Shown here piece by piece: positions 31,737 to 39,780 of a stretch of 64,000 bases of DNA. This DNA comes from Clostridiales bacterium (lineage in GTDB: Bacteria > Bacillota > Clostridia > Lachnospirales > Lachnospiraceae), in assembly GCA_012839295.1 (NCBI GenBank), contig DUNO01000008.1, positions 1 through 64,000 of the forward strand. The letters run 5' to 3'. Numbering within the stretch: position 1 is the stretch's first letter; each line of letters starts with the position of its first letter. Both the position numbers and the translations under genes were made by a program. The notes beneath the pieces were generated by a model that saw nothing but the letters and a program-made list of their open reading frames with translations, did no database searches and had not been told where the DNA came from.

Positions 31737-32948
31737 ATGGCAAGCAAAACCCCCAGAAAAGACAAAAACGGCAATGTTACCTCATACCAGATCGAGGTCT
31801 ACCGTGGCCGGGATTCCGAAGGGAAGAAGCTCAAACCCTATAGCATGACCTGGCAGATCCCGGAAGGATGGAAATCGGAAAACAAAATCAAGAAAGAACT
31901 TGACCGTGTGGCAGCACAATTTGAAATCGACTGCAAGGCCGGGATCGTTCCTTTGGAGAAGAAAACCTTCAAGCAATACAGTGACTATGTCATAGAGCTG
32001 AAAGAACGTGACCTCAAACATAGGACAGTCCACCGGTATAAGCAGCTCCTGGAGCGTATCAATGGAGAAATCGGTTATATGAATCTAGCAGACATGACCG
32101 GCGAGCATCTCAATCGGCTATATATAAAACTCGGTAAACCCGGCGCCAACAAGAGAACCGGAGAGCCACTTTCCCCACAGACCATCCATCTCTATCACCG
32201 GATTATCCACATGATCTTTGCCCAGGCGGTGAAAGAACATATCTTCTTGTATAATATAGCCAATACAGCCACTCCCCCAAAAATGGAGAAGCGTGAAGCG
32301 GAGTTCTTTGAACTGGAGGAGGTATTGGCTATCCGGGACGCATTAATCCAGCAGCCTTTGAAATGGCAGGCCATCACGGATCTGCTGATTGATACCGGAG
32401 CCAGGCGAGGCGAAATCCTTGGGCTTAAATGGGAGAACATAGACTTTAAGAATAATAAGATCGAGATCAAAGGCAACCTACAGTACACCCCAGAACAGGG
32501 GATTTACCTGGAGGATTCCACTAAAACCGATGAAGATAGGACTGTTACCATTGCGCCGGAGATAATGCGGATACTGGCCGCATACCGAAAGGAGCAATTG
32601 CAGTATAAATTACAGTGTGGTGATTTCTGGACTGAAACCGGCTTCTGTTTCACCCAGGAGAACGGCACACCTATGCACCCAAGCCAGGTCAATGTATGGC
32701 AGCAAAGATTTTCACAGGACTACTCCCTTCCCCATATCCATCCACACAAGTTTAGGCACACCCAGGCAAGCCTATTATATTTCTCCGGCGAGGATCCGGT
32801 TACCATATCAAATCGGCTGGGCCATAAGCACGTAAGCACTACACAGAACATTTATGGCCATATCATGAAGGGTGCCGATGAACGTGCCTCTGACAAGATA
32901 GCGTCCATGTTATACCGGAACAATCCCCCAAGCAGTGAAGCCAAATGA
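31737..32948 (+). CDS. Tyrosine recombinase/integrase
   Basis: An N-terminal arm-binding region, a SAM-like core-binding domain (KQYSDYVIELKERDLKHRTV) and a catalytic domain are present. The catalytic residues are visible: Arg in DTGARRGEILGLKW, His-x-x-Arg in HPHKFRHTQASLLYF, His in LGHKHVSTTQ and Tyr in NIYGHI. The ATG at 31737 is preferred over one 12 bases upstream that sits too close to AAAGG. It is followed by repeats and a terminator at the right end of the element. Confidence 0.93.
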   Translation: MASKTPRKDKNGNVTSYQIEVYRGRDSEGKKLKPYSMTWQIPEGWKSENKIKKELDRVAAQFEIDCKAGIVPLEKKTFKQYSDYVIELKERDLKHRTVHRYKQLLERINGEIGYMNLADMTGEHLNRLYIKLGKPGANKRTGEPLSPQTIHLYHRIIHMIFAQAVKEHIFLYNIANTATPPKMEKREAEFFELEEVLAIRDALIQQPLKWQAITDLLIDTGARRGEILGLKWENIDFKNNKIEIKGNLQYTPEQGIYLEDSTKTDEDRTVTIAPEIMRILAAYRKEQLQYKLQCGDFWTETGFCFTQENGTPMHPSQVNVWQQRFSQDYSLPHIHPHKFRHTQASLLYFSGEDPVTISNRLGHKHVSTTQNIYGHIMKGADERASDKIASMLYRNNPPSSEAK

Positions 32949-32981
32949 CCGTTTTTATATTTTGTCCGTTATTTGTCCGTT
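32947..32981 (+). other. Right-end GTCCGTT repeats (integrase arm-type candidate)
   Basis: GTCCGTT at 32964 and 32975 has the same 11-bp period as the left-end pair. A related GACCGTT lies at 32947, overlapping the integrase stop. Confidence 0.5.
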
Positions 32982-33028
32982 TTTCACCCACTAAGATTGC
33001 TCTTTAGCTTCATATTTTACAATGCATA

Positions 33029-33060
33029 AAAGCCCTACAACCACTGAGTTGTAAGGCTTT
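33029..33060 (+). terminator. Terminator after the integrase
   Basis: AAAGCCCTACAAC pairs with GTTGTAAGGCTTT (one mismatch), followed by CTTCTTT on the plus strand. Confidence 0.65.
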
Positions 33061-33093
33061 CTTCTTTGTCGTATCCAAGAGATTTGAATATTC

Positions 33094-33113
33094 TGTTTAC
33101 CTAATATTTTATT
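33094..33113. other. Candidate attR core
   Basis: Matches 17833-17852 at 18 of 20 positions. It overlaps the last codons of apgM, so integration would leave that gene's 3' end intact or rebuild it. Weak evidence because the sequence is AT-rich. Confidence 0.3.
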
Positions 33114-34311
33114 GTGTGATTAATCTATTAATGACTGTATAACCTTCTAAAACTACATTTCCGCTTAACTTTGCCTCAGCCTCATTATATCTCCAGCTGT
33201 TGCTTTGCTTTGCCCTGCTGTCATACAGTAAATAGGGTACCGGGTCGCTGGTATGGGTCCGGCAACGGATGGGTGTGGGATGATCCGGCATGATAAGCAT
33301 CCGGTACTCAGCCCCTGCTTTGTCCATCTCCTCCATAATCACCTTAATGACCCTCTGGTCCAGGTATTCTATTGACTTCACTTTATTCGCGATGTTACCC
33401 TGGTGCCCCATCTCGTCCGGCGCTTCCACATGGACGTAGACAAAATCATAATCCTCCTTCAGCAGTACCTCTACCGCTGCAAGAGCCTTCCCTTCATAAT
33501 TGGTGTGAAGGGTTCCATCAGCACCTTCCACCTCGATTACCTTCATGCCTGCACCGACGGCAATACCCTTTAGCAGATCCACCGCTGAGATCATGGCTCC
33601 CTTTTGCCCTGTCTTTTCTTCAAAGGAGGTTAGGGCTGGCTTGGTTCCGGCACCCCAGAACCAGATCGAGTTTGCTTTGTTTAGACCCTTTGCCTTTCTT
33701 GCTTCATTGATCGGGTGGTTATTTAGGATCTCATAGCTTTTCTTCATCATTTCCCTTAGGGCTGCGTCCCCGGGAAGGTATTCCCCGATCACCCTGCCTA
33801 AGATATCATGGGGCTGTGACAGCTCCACTACCTCACCCTTCTCCCAGATGGTCAAATGGCGGTAGCTGGTGCCCACATAGAATTTATAAATATCATCCTC
33901 AAGCTCTTTTCTTACGGCTGCAATAAGCTCTGCCGCTTCCTCCGTGGATATTTCCCCGGCGCTGTGGTCTTCCATCGTCAGCTCCTCATAGGGCTTATCT
34001 TCCCCGGATAGAGTTACCACATTGCAGCGGAGGGCGATATCCGTGGGCTTCATATCCACACCGATGCTTAAGGCCTCAAGGGGTGAACGCCCGGAATAAT
34101 ATACCTTAGGGTTATAGCCCAGCACGGCAAGGTTTGCCGTGTCGCTTCCCGGCTTCATGCCCTCCGGGATCGTATGGGCAAGCCCCAGCTCAGACCACTG
34201 TGCAAGCTGGTCCAGCTGCGGCGTATCCGCTGCCATCAGCGGTGTTTTATTACCTAAAGCTTCTAATGGCTCATCGGCCATGCCATCACCTAGTACAATA
34301 ATATATTTCAT
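33109..34311 (-). CDS. apgM: Cofactor-independent phosphoglycerate mutase family (proposed homoserine kinase)
   Basis: An alkaline-phosphatase-fold protein: GDGMADEPLEALGNKTPLMA near the start, PGSDTANLAVLGYNP with the catalytic serine region, VHVEAPDEMGHQG and MPDHPTPIRCRTHTSDPVPY as metal-binding segments. The subgroup found beside hom and lysC in clostridia has been proposed to be a homoserine kinase (TIGR02535), which would fit here since no thrB is visible. It follows hom on the minus strand and is cut off from lysC by the mobile element. Confidence 0.88.
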   Translation of the reverse strand: MKYIIVLGDGMADEPLEALGNKTPLMAADTPQLDQLAQWSELGLAHTIPEGMKPGSDTANLAVLGYNPKVYYSGRSPLEALSIGVDMKPTDIALRCNVVTLSGEDKPYEELTMEDHSAGEISTEEAAELIAAVRKELEDDIYKFYVGTSYRHLTIWEKGEVVELSQPHDILGRVIGEYLPGDAALREMMKKSYEILNNHPINEARKAKGLNKANSIWFWGAGTKPALTSFEEKTGQKGAMISAVDLLKGIAVGAGMKVIEVEGADGTLHTNYEGKALAAVEVLLKEDYDFVYVHVEAPDEMGHQGNIANKVKSIEYLDQRVIKVIMEEMDKAGAEYRMLIMPDHPTPIRCRTHTSDPVPYLLYDSRAKQSNSWRYNEAEAKLSGNVVLEGYTVINRLITQ

Positions 34312-34344
34312 ATCCCCAGTCCTTTCTTTGAGACAAGCCTTTTC

Positions 34345-35559
34345 CTAGAACCTAACCCGAATCATACTGAGGACATCTGCCAGGCTGCTTTTCTTCTCAT
34401 TTAATTCCTGTTCCGTCATGTCGGAGGTGATGAATGCGTATTCACCGGATACTCCCTCTGCCCTTACTTCCTCTACCTGGCCAAACAATGCTGCAACCTG
34501 TTCTTTCACTTTAGCATTATCCTTAATACGGAGGAAGAACCTGTGCTGGATCCGGTCTATATTGGTTAATTCCAGCTTCTTGCTGCTCCATATGGTCCAG
34601 ATATTCTTATTTAGATGCTTTGCAGCGTCCACCACGTCCGCAACCACCGCACTTGCAGTGGGCAGTTTACCGGCTCCGCTGCCATAGAACATGACATCGC
34701 CGATTACATTGCCCTTGACAAAAATTCCGTTGAACACGTTATTTACGCTGTACAAAGGATGATCGGCCCGGATCATCACCGGCGCTACCATAGCATAGAC
34801 CTGCTCATCCTCACGGATGCTGGATGCAAAGAGCTTAATTCTTGCTCCCAGCGCCTTTGCATAGCGGATATCAATATCGGATATCTTCGTGATACCCTCT
34901 GTATAAATATCCTCAAAATCCACCTGCATGCCAAAGGCAAGGGAGGATAGGATCGCTATTTTCCTGCAGGCATCATGGCCTTCCACGTCCGCCTCCGGGT
35001 TGCGCTCCGCAAAGCCAAGCTTCTGCGCCTCTGCAAGGGCCGTATCAAAGTCCACGCCCTCATCACTCATTTTCGATAATATATAGTTCGTTGTACCATT
35101 TAAGATACCTGTGATTTCCATGATCTCATCAGCCGTTAAGGACTGGTTTAGAGGACGGATAATTGGGATACCGCCGCCAACGCTGGCTTCAAACAAGAAG
35201 TTCAAGCCTCTTTCCTTCGCTATGTTAAGCAGCTCCGCACCATGCTTTGCGACCAGCTCCTTATTTGACGTAACGACACTCTTTCCCTTTAGGAGGGCAT
35301 TTTTCACAAAGGTATATGCAGGCTCTACTCCTCCCATATGTTCGCAGACAATTAATACTTCCGGATCGTCCAGGATAATATTAATATCATGGACTACCTT
35401 GTCCCTGATAGGATCCCCGGGAAAATCCCTTAAATCAAGTACATATTTTACCTCAATGGAATCCCCTGCTCTTTTTGCTATACTGTCACTGTTTGTTTTT
35501 AAAACCTCTACCACACCAGAGCCTATGGTGCCGTATCCTAAGACTGCAATATTAACCAT
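34345..35559 (-). CDS. hom: Homoserine dehydrogenase
   Basis: The N-terminal NAD(P)-binding motif is VLGYGTIGSGVVEVL. The catalytic core includes KSVVTSNKELVAKHGAELLN and GILNGTTNYILSKM, with the substrate-site segment NPEADVEGHDACRK. A C-terminal ACT domain (IQHRFFLRIKDNAK) gives feedback control, probably by threonine. The start is the ATG at 35559 with GGAGG; the longer frame upstream is not needed. It lies between the ACT-domain gene and apgM. Confidence 0.95.
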   Translation of the reverse strand: MVNIAVLGYGTIGSGVVEVLKTNSDSIAKRAGDSIEVKYVLDLRDFPGDPIRDKVVHDINIILDDPEVLIVCEHMGGVEPAYTFVKNALLKGKSVVTSNKELVAKHGAELLNIAKERGLNFLFEASVGGGIPIIRPLNQSLTADEIMEITGILNGTTNYILSKMSDEGVDFDTALAEAQKLGFAERNPEADVEGHDACRKIAILSSLAFGMQVDFEDIYTEGITKISDIDIRYAKALGARIKLFASSIREDEQVYAMVAPVMIRADHPLYSVNNVFNGIFVKGNVIGDVMFYGSGAGKLPTASAVVADVVDAAKHLNKNIWTIWSSKKLELTNIDRIQHRFFLRIKDNAKVKEQVAALFGQVEEVRAEGVSGEYAFITSDMTEQELNEKKSSLADVLSMIRVRF

Positions 35560-35664
35560 CACTGTTCCTCCATTTCCTGCTGTAACCAATCCTATTCTTT
35601 TTAATGGGCCGGTGTGCACTTACCACGGACTTCCCGCGGACATTTCAGGGCCGGCCCCATGAGC

Positions 35665-36105
35665 TTATTCTCTCGATACCAGCTTCACATAATGAATCCC
35701 ATCCATCGCCTCAATCGCATCCATCAGGACTGAGGTACTGTCTGTCTGGGGCAATATCTCAATACTCAGGGTAAGAAGGGCGATCCCATTTACCGGAATA
35801 CTCTGATGGATGGTCAGAATATTAGCCTCACATTTTGCCACCTGGTTTAATACCTTGGATAGCAGCCCCGGCCTGTCATCCATCTGGAGCATGAAGGTAA
35901 TTGTCTTACCTCTGGTATTCTCATAAAAGGGGAATATATCATCCCGGTACTTATAAAATGAGCTTCTACTTATTTCAACGGCATCCGTTGCTTCCTGGAC
36001 CGTCATGACACGTTCTGAATCCAGAAGCCGCTTAGCCTCAACTACCTTTAACAATACTTCGGGCACAGCCTTTTTCTTAACAATAAAATACTGGTCACCA
36101 TTCAT
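35665..36105 (-). CDS. ACT-domain protein (PheB-like, UPF0735 type)
   Basis: A small N-terminal HTH-like part (VQEATDAVEISRSSFYKYRD) is followed by an ACT domain (RPGLLSKVLNQVAKCEANIL). This family regularly precedes hom in clostridia and probably senses an amino acid. AGGAGG precedes ATG. It is the first gene of the threonine-branch operon. Confidence 0.85.
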   Translation of the reverse strand: MNGDQYFIVKKKAVPEVLLKVVEAKRLLDSERVMTVQEATDAVEISRSSFYKYRDDIFPFYENTRGKTITFMLQMDDRPGLLSKVLNQVAKCEANILTIHQSIPVNGIALLTLSIEILPQTDSTSVLMDAIEAMDGIHYVKLVSRE

Positions 36106-36373
36106 GTATTAGCACCTCCTGCGTTTATAGATGCAGATTCCCGTATCAGATGAATCATCTGTATTTATCTCAAATACAACTGTCTTTCCTAGAAAGATAT
36201 ACTATCATAGTTTTCCGCATAATGCAACACTATTTTGACAGGATGCTTCCCCATATTCCAGTTTTGTCACATATGCTTGATTCTATCATGTAATTATAAA
36301 AATTTTTGTATAAAAATAAATTCAAGAAATCTGCTCCAATAAATAAAGTAATTCCAAATAACTTGTATCACAT

Positions 36374-36425
36374 TTTTCTATATCATACTTTTCTATATCA
36401 TACTTTTCTATATCACACTTTTCTG
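36374..36425. repeat. 15-bp tandem repeat
   Basis: TTTTCTATATCATAC is repeated three times (36374, 36389, 36404) plus a partial fourth copy. It lies in the intergenic region between the ACT gene and glnQ; the rest of 36106-36520 shows no gene. Confidence 0.7.
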
Positions 36426-36522
36426 CACAAAAAGCGATTGCCCCTATATGACAACCGCCTTTCCCATATTCTCTATAATATGATTTGCCCAGAAAAAACT
36501 CCCTGATATTAAATACTAACGC

Positions 36523-36648
36523 GGTGAATCTGGGTGCGGATAGATCCATCTGGGCGCAGACCGGGCCTCCCGTGGTTGCCTGCACTTGGCAATCATGGGA
36601 GGTTAAAGGCAAGCCCAGATGGATCTATCCGCATCCAGATTTACCTCA
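36523..36648. repeat. Very long hairpin downstream of glnQ
   Basis: Outer arms of about 33 bp match at 31 positions (core GCGGATAGATCCATCTGGGC on the left, its reverse complement on the right). An inner stem (CCTCCCGTGGTTGCC/GGCAATCATGGGAGG) forms the cap. It begins about 30 bases after the glnQ stop on the minus strand. There is no uridine tract. Confidence 0.8.
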
Positions 36649-36678
36649 CAGCCTAAATCCAGCCATCTATCGCTCAAA

Positions 36679-37401
36679 TCATAATATTTTCGACAAAAAT
36701 TCCTTCAGCCTTGGATGCTTCGGATTGTCAAAAAACTCATCCGGTACATTTTCTTCCACAATCTTGCCTTCATCAATAAACAGGATACGGGTTGCCACCT
36801 TCTTGGCAAAACGCATCTCATGGGTGACAACTACCATCGTCATCCCTTCCTCTGCTAATTGCGTCATTAAATCAAGAACCTCTCCCACCATCTCCGGGTC
36901 AAGGGCAGAGGTCGGTTCATCAAAAAGCATTACATCCGGATTCATGGCAAGAGCCCGGACAATGGCAATACGCTGCTTTTGTCCGCCGGACAATTGGTTT
37001 GGATATGCATCCGCTTTTTCCGTCAGGCCGATCCGTTTTAGCAGCTCCAATGCCTTTTGCTCAGCTTCCTGCTGGTTCATCATGCCAAGCTTTACCGGAG
37101 CCAGCGTTATATTCTCCATGACGGACAGATGGGGGAACAGGTTAAACTGCTGGAACACCATTCCCATCTTTTGGCGCATCTTATTAATATCGGTCTTTTT
37201 ATCCGTAATGTTATTGCCCTCGAACCAGATCTCCCCTCCCGTGGGTACCTCTAATAGGTTGAGGCAGCGAAGGAAGGTGGATTTTCCTGAACCGGAGGGA
37301 CCTATGACGACAACCTTTTCCCCTTTTTTGATGGTTATGTCAATGCCGTCTAAAACCTTATGGGAACCAAATGCCTTTTGGAGATTTCTAGTTTCGATCA
37401 C
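36679..37401 (-). CDS. glnQ: Polar amino-acid ABC transporter ATPase
   Basis: Walker A is [14 protein letters not shown], the Q loop is near [14 protein letters not shown], the signature is [15 protein letters not shown] and Walker B is [17 protein letters not shown]. The start is GTG 37401, ten bases after AAAGGAGG; it overlaps the permease stop. It energises uptake by the permease and binding protein encoded upstream. The substrate (glutamine, glutamate, cystine or arginine) cannot be told from sequence. Confidence 0.92.
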   Translation of the reverse strand: MIETRNLQKAFGSHKVLDGIDITIKKGEKVVVIGPSGSGKSTFLRCLNLLEVPTGGEIWFEGNNITDKKTDINKMRQKMGMVFQQFNLFPHLSVMENITLAPVKLGMMNQQEAEQKALELLKRIGLTEKADAYPNQLSGGQKQRIAIVRALAMNPDVMLFDEPTSALDPEMVGEVLDLMTQLAEEGMTMVVVTHEMRFAKKVATRILFIDEGKIVEENVPDEFFDNPKHPRLKEFLSKIL

Positions 37402-38077
37402 CTCTGGCCATCCTCCTTTCAAATACTGATAAGAGCTTTGTCAATCCCATTACCATGACCAAGTAGCAGGCTGCTGCTATAATCAGTGGGGGAAGGATAT
37501 CCCAAGTCCTTGAGCCAATATACTGTGCCGCCTTTGTCAGATCAGTTACGGCGATAACTCCCGCCACCGAGGTTTCCTTAATCAATACAATAAACTCGTT
37601 GCCAAGGGCAGGAAGTATGTTCCGTATTGCCTGGGGCAGGATAATCATACGCATGGTCTGAATATAGTTTAATCCCAGGGAACGGCCTGCCTCCATCTGC
37701 CCCTTATCTATGGATTCAATACCGGCACGGATTATTTCCGCAACATACGCGCCGGAATTAATGCCAAAGCAGACAGCACCTACAACAATTTCATTGGTAT
37801 TACGTGATGTAAATATCAGGTTATAAATAATCAATAATTGCACCATCAATGGTGTACCACGAATAATGGTAATATATACATTACAAATCCCGGAAATCCA
37901 TTTCATCTTTGAATTTGCAGCCGAAACATTTACTACAGCGACCAGGACACCAATGGCAATTCCGAGGGCAATTGCCAGTAGGGATATTAAGACCGTTACC
38001 TTGATACCGCCTAGATAAGCCATGTATCTTTGATCCACAATGAGGGCGTTGTAAAAGGCTTCTTTTAATTTCTCCAA
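37388..38077 (-). CDS. Polar amino-acid ABC transporter permease
   Basis: A five-helix membrane protein with the HisMQ/GlnP-type coupling motif ([20 protein letters not shown]) and [32 protein letters not shown] precedes ATG. It lies between the binding-protein gene and the ATPase gene, and a 61-bp repeat unit separates it from the binding-protein gene. Confidence 0.9.
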   Translation of the reverse strand: MEKLKEAFYNALIVDQRYMAYLGGIKVTVLISLLAIALGIAIGVLVAVVNVSAANSKMKWISGICNVYITIIRGTPLMVQLLIIYNLIFTSRNTNEIVVGAVCFGINSGAYVAEIIRAGIESIDKGQMEAGRSLGLNYIQTMRMIILPQAIRNILPALGNEFIVLIKETSVAGVIAVTDLTKAAQYIGSRTWDILPPLIIAAACYLVMVMGLTKLLSVFERRMARGDRN

Positions 38078-38116
38078 TTTCTTACCTCCTGTTTTTATTT
38101 TACTTTACATAGAGAT

Positions 38117-38145
38117 GGAGGCTGTCGGTTTCGCTAACAGCCTCC
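38117..38145. repeat. Intercistronic hairpin in the amino-acid transporter operon
   Basis: GGAGGCTGT and ACAGCCTCC pair around an 11-nt loop. There is no uridine tract, so it more likely stabilises or processes the mRNA between the binding-protein and permease cistrons. Confidence 0.6.
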
Positions 38146-38208
38146 TATTATCCTTTTCGCTCCTGATGTATGTCCGGGTGTACTGCTGCATCCATAATTA
38201 GACAGTAT

Positions 38209-38280
38209 ACTAACGAACATTTGGCCTTTAGGTCACTCAATGTCGGATGTGAAATGATCTTCATTTGATCTTCATTTCAC
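38209..38280. repeat. 61-bp-type intergenic repeat, one unit
   Basis: A single unit: ACTAACGAACATTTGGCC, then GGTCACTCAATGTCGG, then GTGAAATGA with a duplicated ATCTTCATTT and TTCAC. The same unit occurs at 48586-48713 and 56445-56607. It sits between the binding-protein and permease genes. Confidence 0.85.
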
Positions 38281-38293
38281 AATAGTCTAATTA

Positions 38294-39073
38294 TTACTTG
38301 CTGCCCGTATGAGCCGCAATAATCTGATCCATTTTACCGCTGGTCTTTAAGTCTTCAATCACCGCATTAATCGAATCCAATAATTTCTTATTGCCTTCCT
38401 TCACTGCAATCGCATATTTATCCTGGAACAAGGTACCATCCATGATTGCCAGCTCCGGATTGGATGCTGCTAATTCCTCCGCGGGATACTGGTCCATGAT
38501 GATACAGTCAATCTTACCGTTCTTTAAATCCTCTGCTGCCTGGGCAAACTTGGTGTAGCGCTTAACTTCCTTATATTCTACATTCTCTTCCACATAGAAG
38601 TCCGCAATGTTTCCCTGCTGCACGCCAATAATTTTATCTGCAAGCCCCTCATTATCAACGGTAGCCACTGCAGGATTTGCCGCATTAACAACGATTACCT
38701 CAGTAGAGTCAACATATTCCACAGAGAAATCCATCACCTCATCACGCTCTGCGTCTATGGATACACCCGCCGCAACAAAATCTACGGTTCCCTTTTGTAC
38801 CGCTAAGAGGGCACCATCAAAATCCATGTTTTTAATTACTAGTTTTTTGCCCATGCTGTCTGCAATTGCCTGTGCAATATCCATATCAATGCCTACAACC
38901 TTATCGCCTTCCATGTACTCGTATGGTGCAAAGCCAGCCTCCGTACCGACAATGAGGGTATCACTTTCCGCCTCCGCACCGCCAGGCGTATCACCTTCTG
39001 CTTTCTTACAGCCTGCAAACATTGTTACAGCCATAGCCGCCACAAGTGCCATGCTAATTAATTTTTTCTTCAT
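38294..39073 (-). CDS. Amino-acid-binding lipoprotein of the ABC transporter
   Basis: The signal peptide ends in the lipobox MFAGCKK. The mature protein is a family-3 solute-binding protein: LIVGTEAGFAPYEYMEGDKV, VVGIDMDIAQAIADSMGKKL and KNMDFDGALLAVQKGTVDFV. It delivers a polar amino acid to the permease. It is the first gene of the operon. Confidence 0.92.
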   Translation of the reverse strand: MKKKLISMALVAAMAVTMFAGCKKAEGDTPGGAEAESDTLIVGTEAGFAPYEYMEGDKVVGIDMDIAQAIADSMGKKLVIKNMDFDGALLAVQKGTVDFVAAGVSIDAERDEVMDFSVEYVDSTEVIVVNAANPAVATVDNEGLADKIIGVQQGNIADFYVEENVEYKEVKRYTKFAQAAEDLKNGKIDCIIMDQYPAEELAASNPELAIMDGTLFQDKYAIAVKEGNKKLLDSINAVIEDLKTSGKMDQIIAAHTGSK

Positions 39074-39155
39074 AATCCATTCTCCCTTTTTCCCTTTACT
39101 TTTGGCATAACAATGCCATATGTTTAACTATTATCTTCGCTTATACTTTATCCGG

Positions 39156-39641
39156 CTAGGCCTCCTGGTTCATCCGGTTCCTTACTATTCCCATCTCGGA
39201 TTTTATCCTGTCTTCCTCTTCCTGGGCCATAATATTATTCTGGTCAAGTGCAAGTATCAGCCTGCCGCCCACATTAGAAACAAACTTAACATAAGAAGTG
39301 TTCAGGTTTTTCAGTATGACGGGAAATTCATTCATCTGATCCTGCTCCAGCTCCACGATTTCCTTCATCTGGTCAACCTCATACGCCACCAGCATCCCCT
39401 GGGTTTTTGCGATGATATAACGGGTGTTATCATCTGCCGGAATGTCCGGCAAGCCGAATTTTCTGCGGAGGCTGTAGACCGGTATGGTCTCCCCTCTTAA
39501 CTGAATGATACCCTTAAAATTCTTTGGGATATTAGCCACAGGTAAAATCGGAATAACCTTTTCTATGGTGTTGACATCCATAATGTCAAAGCCATATTCC
39601 CTATCTCCAAGAGCAAAAACCGCCTGCTTTGTGCTCTGCAT
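39156..39641 (-). CDS. cheW: CheW-type chemotaxis coupling protein
   Basis: A 161-residue CheW domain: AVFALGDREYGFDIMDVNTI, PNFKGIIQLRGE-like segment (PKNFKGIIQLRGETIPVYSL) and ANVGGRLI-like end. CheW links receptors to CheA. The ATG at 39641 has an AAGGAGG site seven bases upstream; this site is the last arm of a four-unit hairpin array. No other che gene is adjacent. Confidence 0.88.
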   Translation of the reverse strand: MQSTKQAVFALGDREYGFDIMDVNTIEKVIPILPVANIPKNFKGIIQLRGETIPVYSLRRKFGLPDIPADDNTRYIIAKTQGMLVAYEVDQMKEIVELEQDQMNEFPVILKNLNTSYVKFVSNVGGRLILALDQNNIMAQEEEDRIKSEMGIVRNRMNQEA

Positions 39642-39648
39642 AATCAAT

Positions 39649-39760
39649 CCTCCTTCGATTTTAAGGAGGGTTTTTCCTCCTTCGACTTTAAGGAGGGTTT
39701 TTCCTCCTTCGACTTTTTAGAGGATTTCTCCTCCTTCGATTTTTAAGGAGGTACCCCTCC
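39649..39760 (-). repeat. Four-unit Shine-Dalgarno/anti-Shine-Dalgarno hairpin array
   Basis: Units starting at 39649, 39676, 39703 and 39731 (period 27-28) each contain CCTCCTTCGA and TTTAAGGAGG or a close variant. On the minus strand each unit is a hairpin pairing CCTCCTT with AAGGAGG. The last AAGGAGG is the ribosome site of cheW. On the plus strand each unit is followed by TTTTT, so it could also act as stacked terminators. It lies between the prfB stop and cheW. Confidence 0.8.
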
Positions 39761-39780
39761 TTATGGATCTTATCTTATGA

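Larger units (their letters stand above)
17989..32981. mobile_element. Integrated phage-like element, possible satellite
   Basis: The block carries, at its right end, a tyrosine integrase and a CI-like repressor. Facing left it has a Cro-like protein, Rha, an Xis-like HTH, a DUF3987 protein, zinc ribbons, a tape measure protein, a small-terminase-like protein and a sigma-70 factor. Paired GTCCGTT repeats lie at both ends. It separates apgM from lysC. No gene for portal, capsid, large terminase, tail tube, baseplate, endolysin or conjugation is recognisable, although the ORFs are tightly packed and open. Exact ends are uncertain by about 150 bases on each side. Confidence 0.75.

Noticed and set aside
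36485-37429. A 314-codon plus-strand open frame opposite glnQ
   Set aside because: It runs through the long hairpin and antisense to clear ABC ATPase motifs; composition is that of a shadow frame.
39649-39760. A CRISPR-like array from regularly spaced repeats
   Set aside because: The 27-28 bp units are contiguous hairpins without unique spacers, and no cas gene is in the window.
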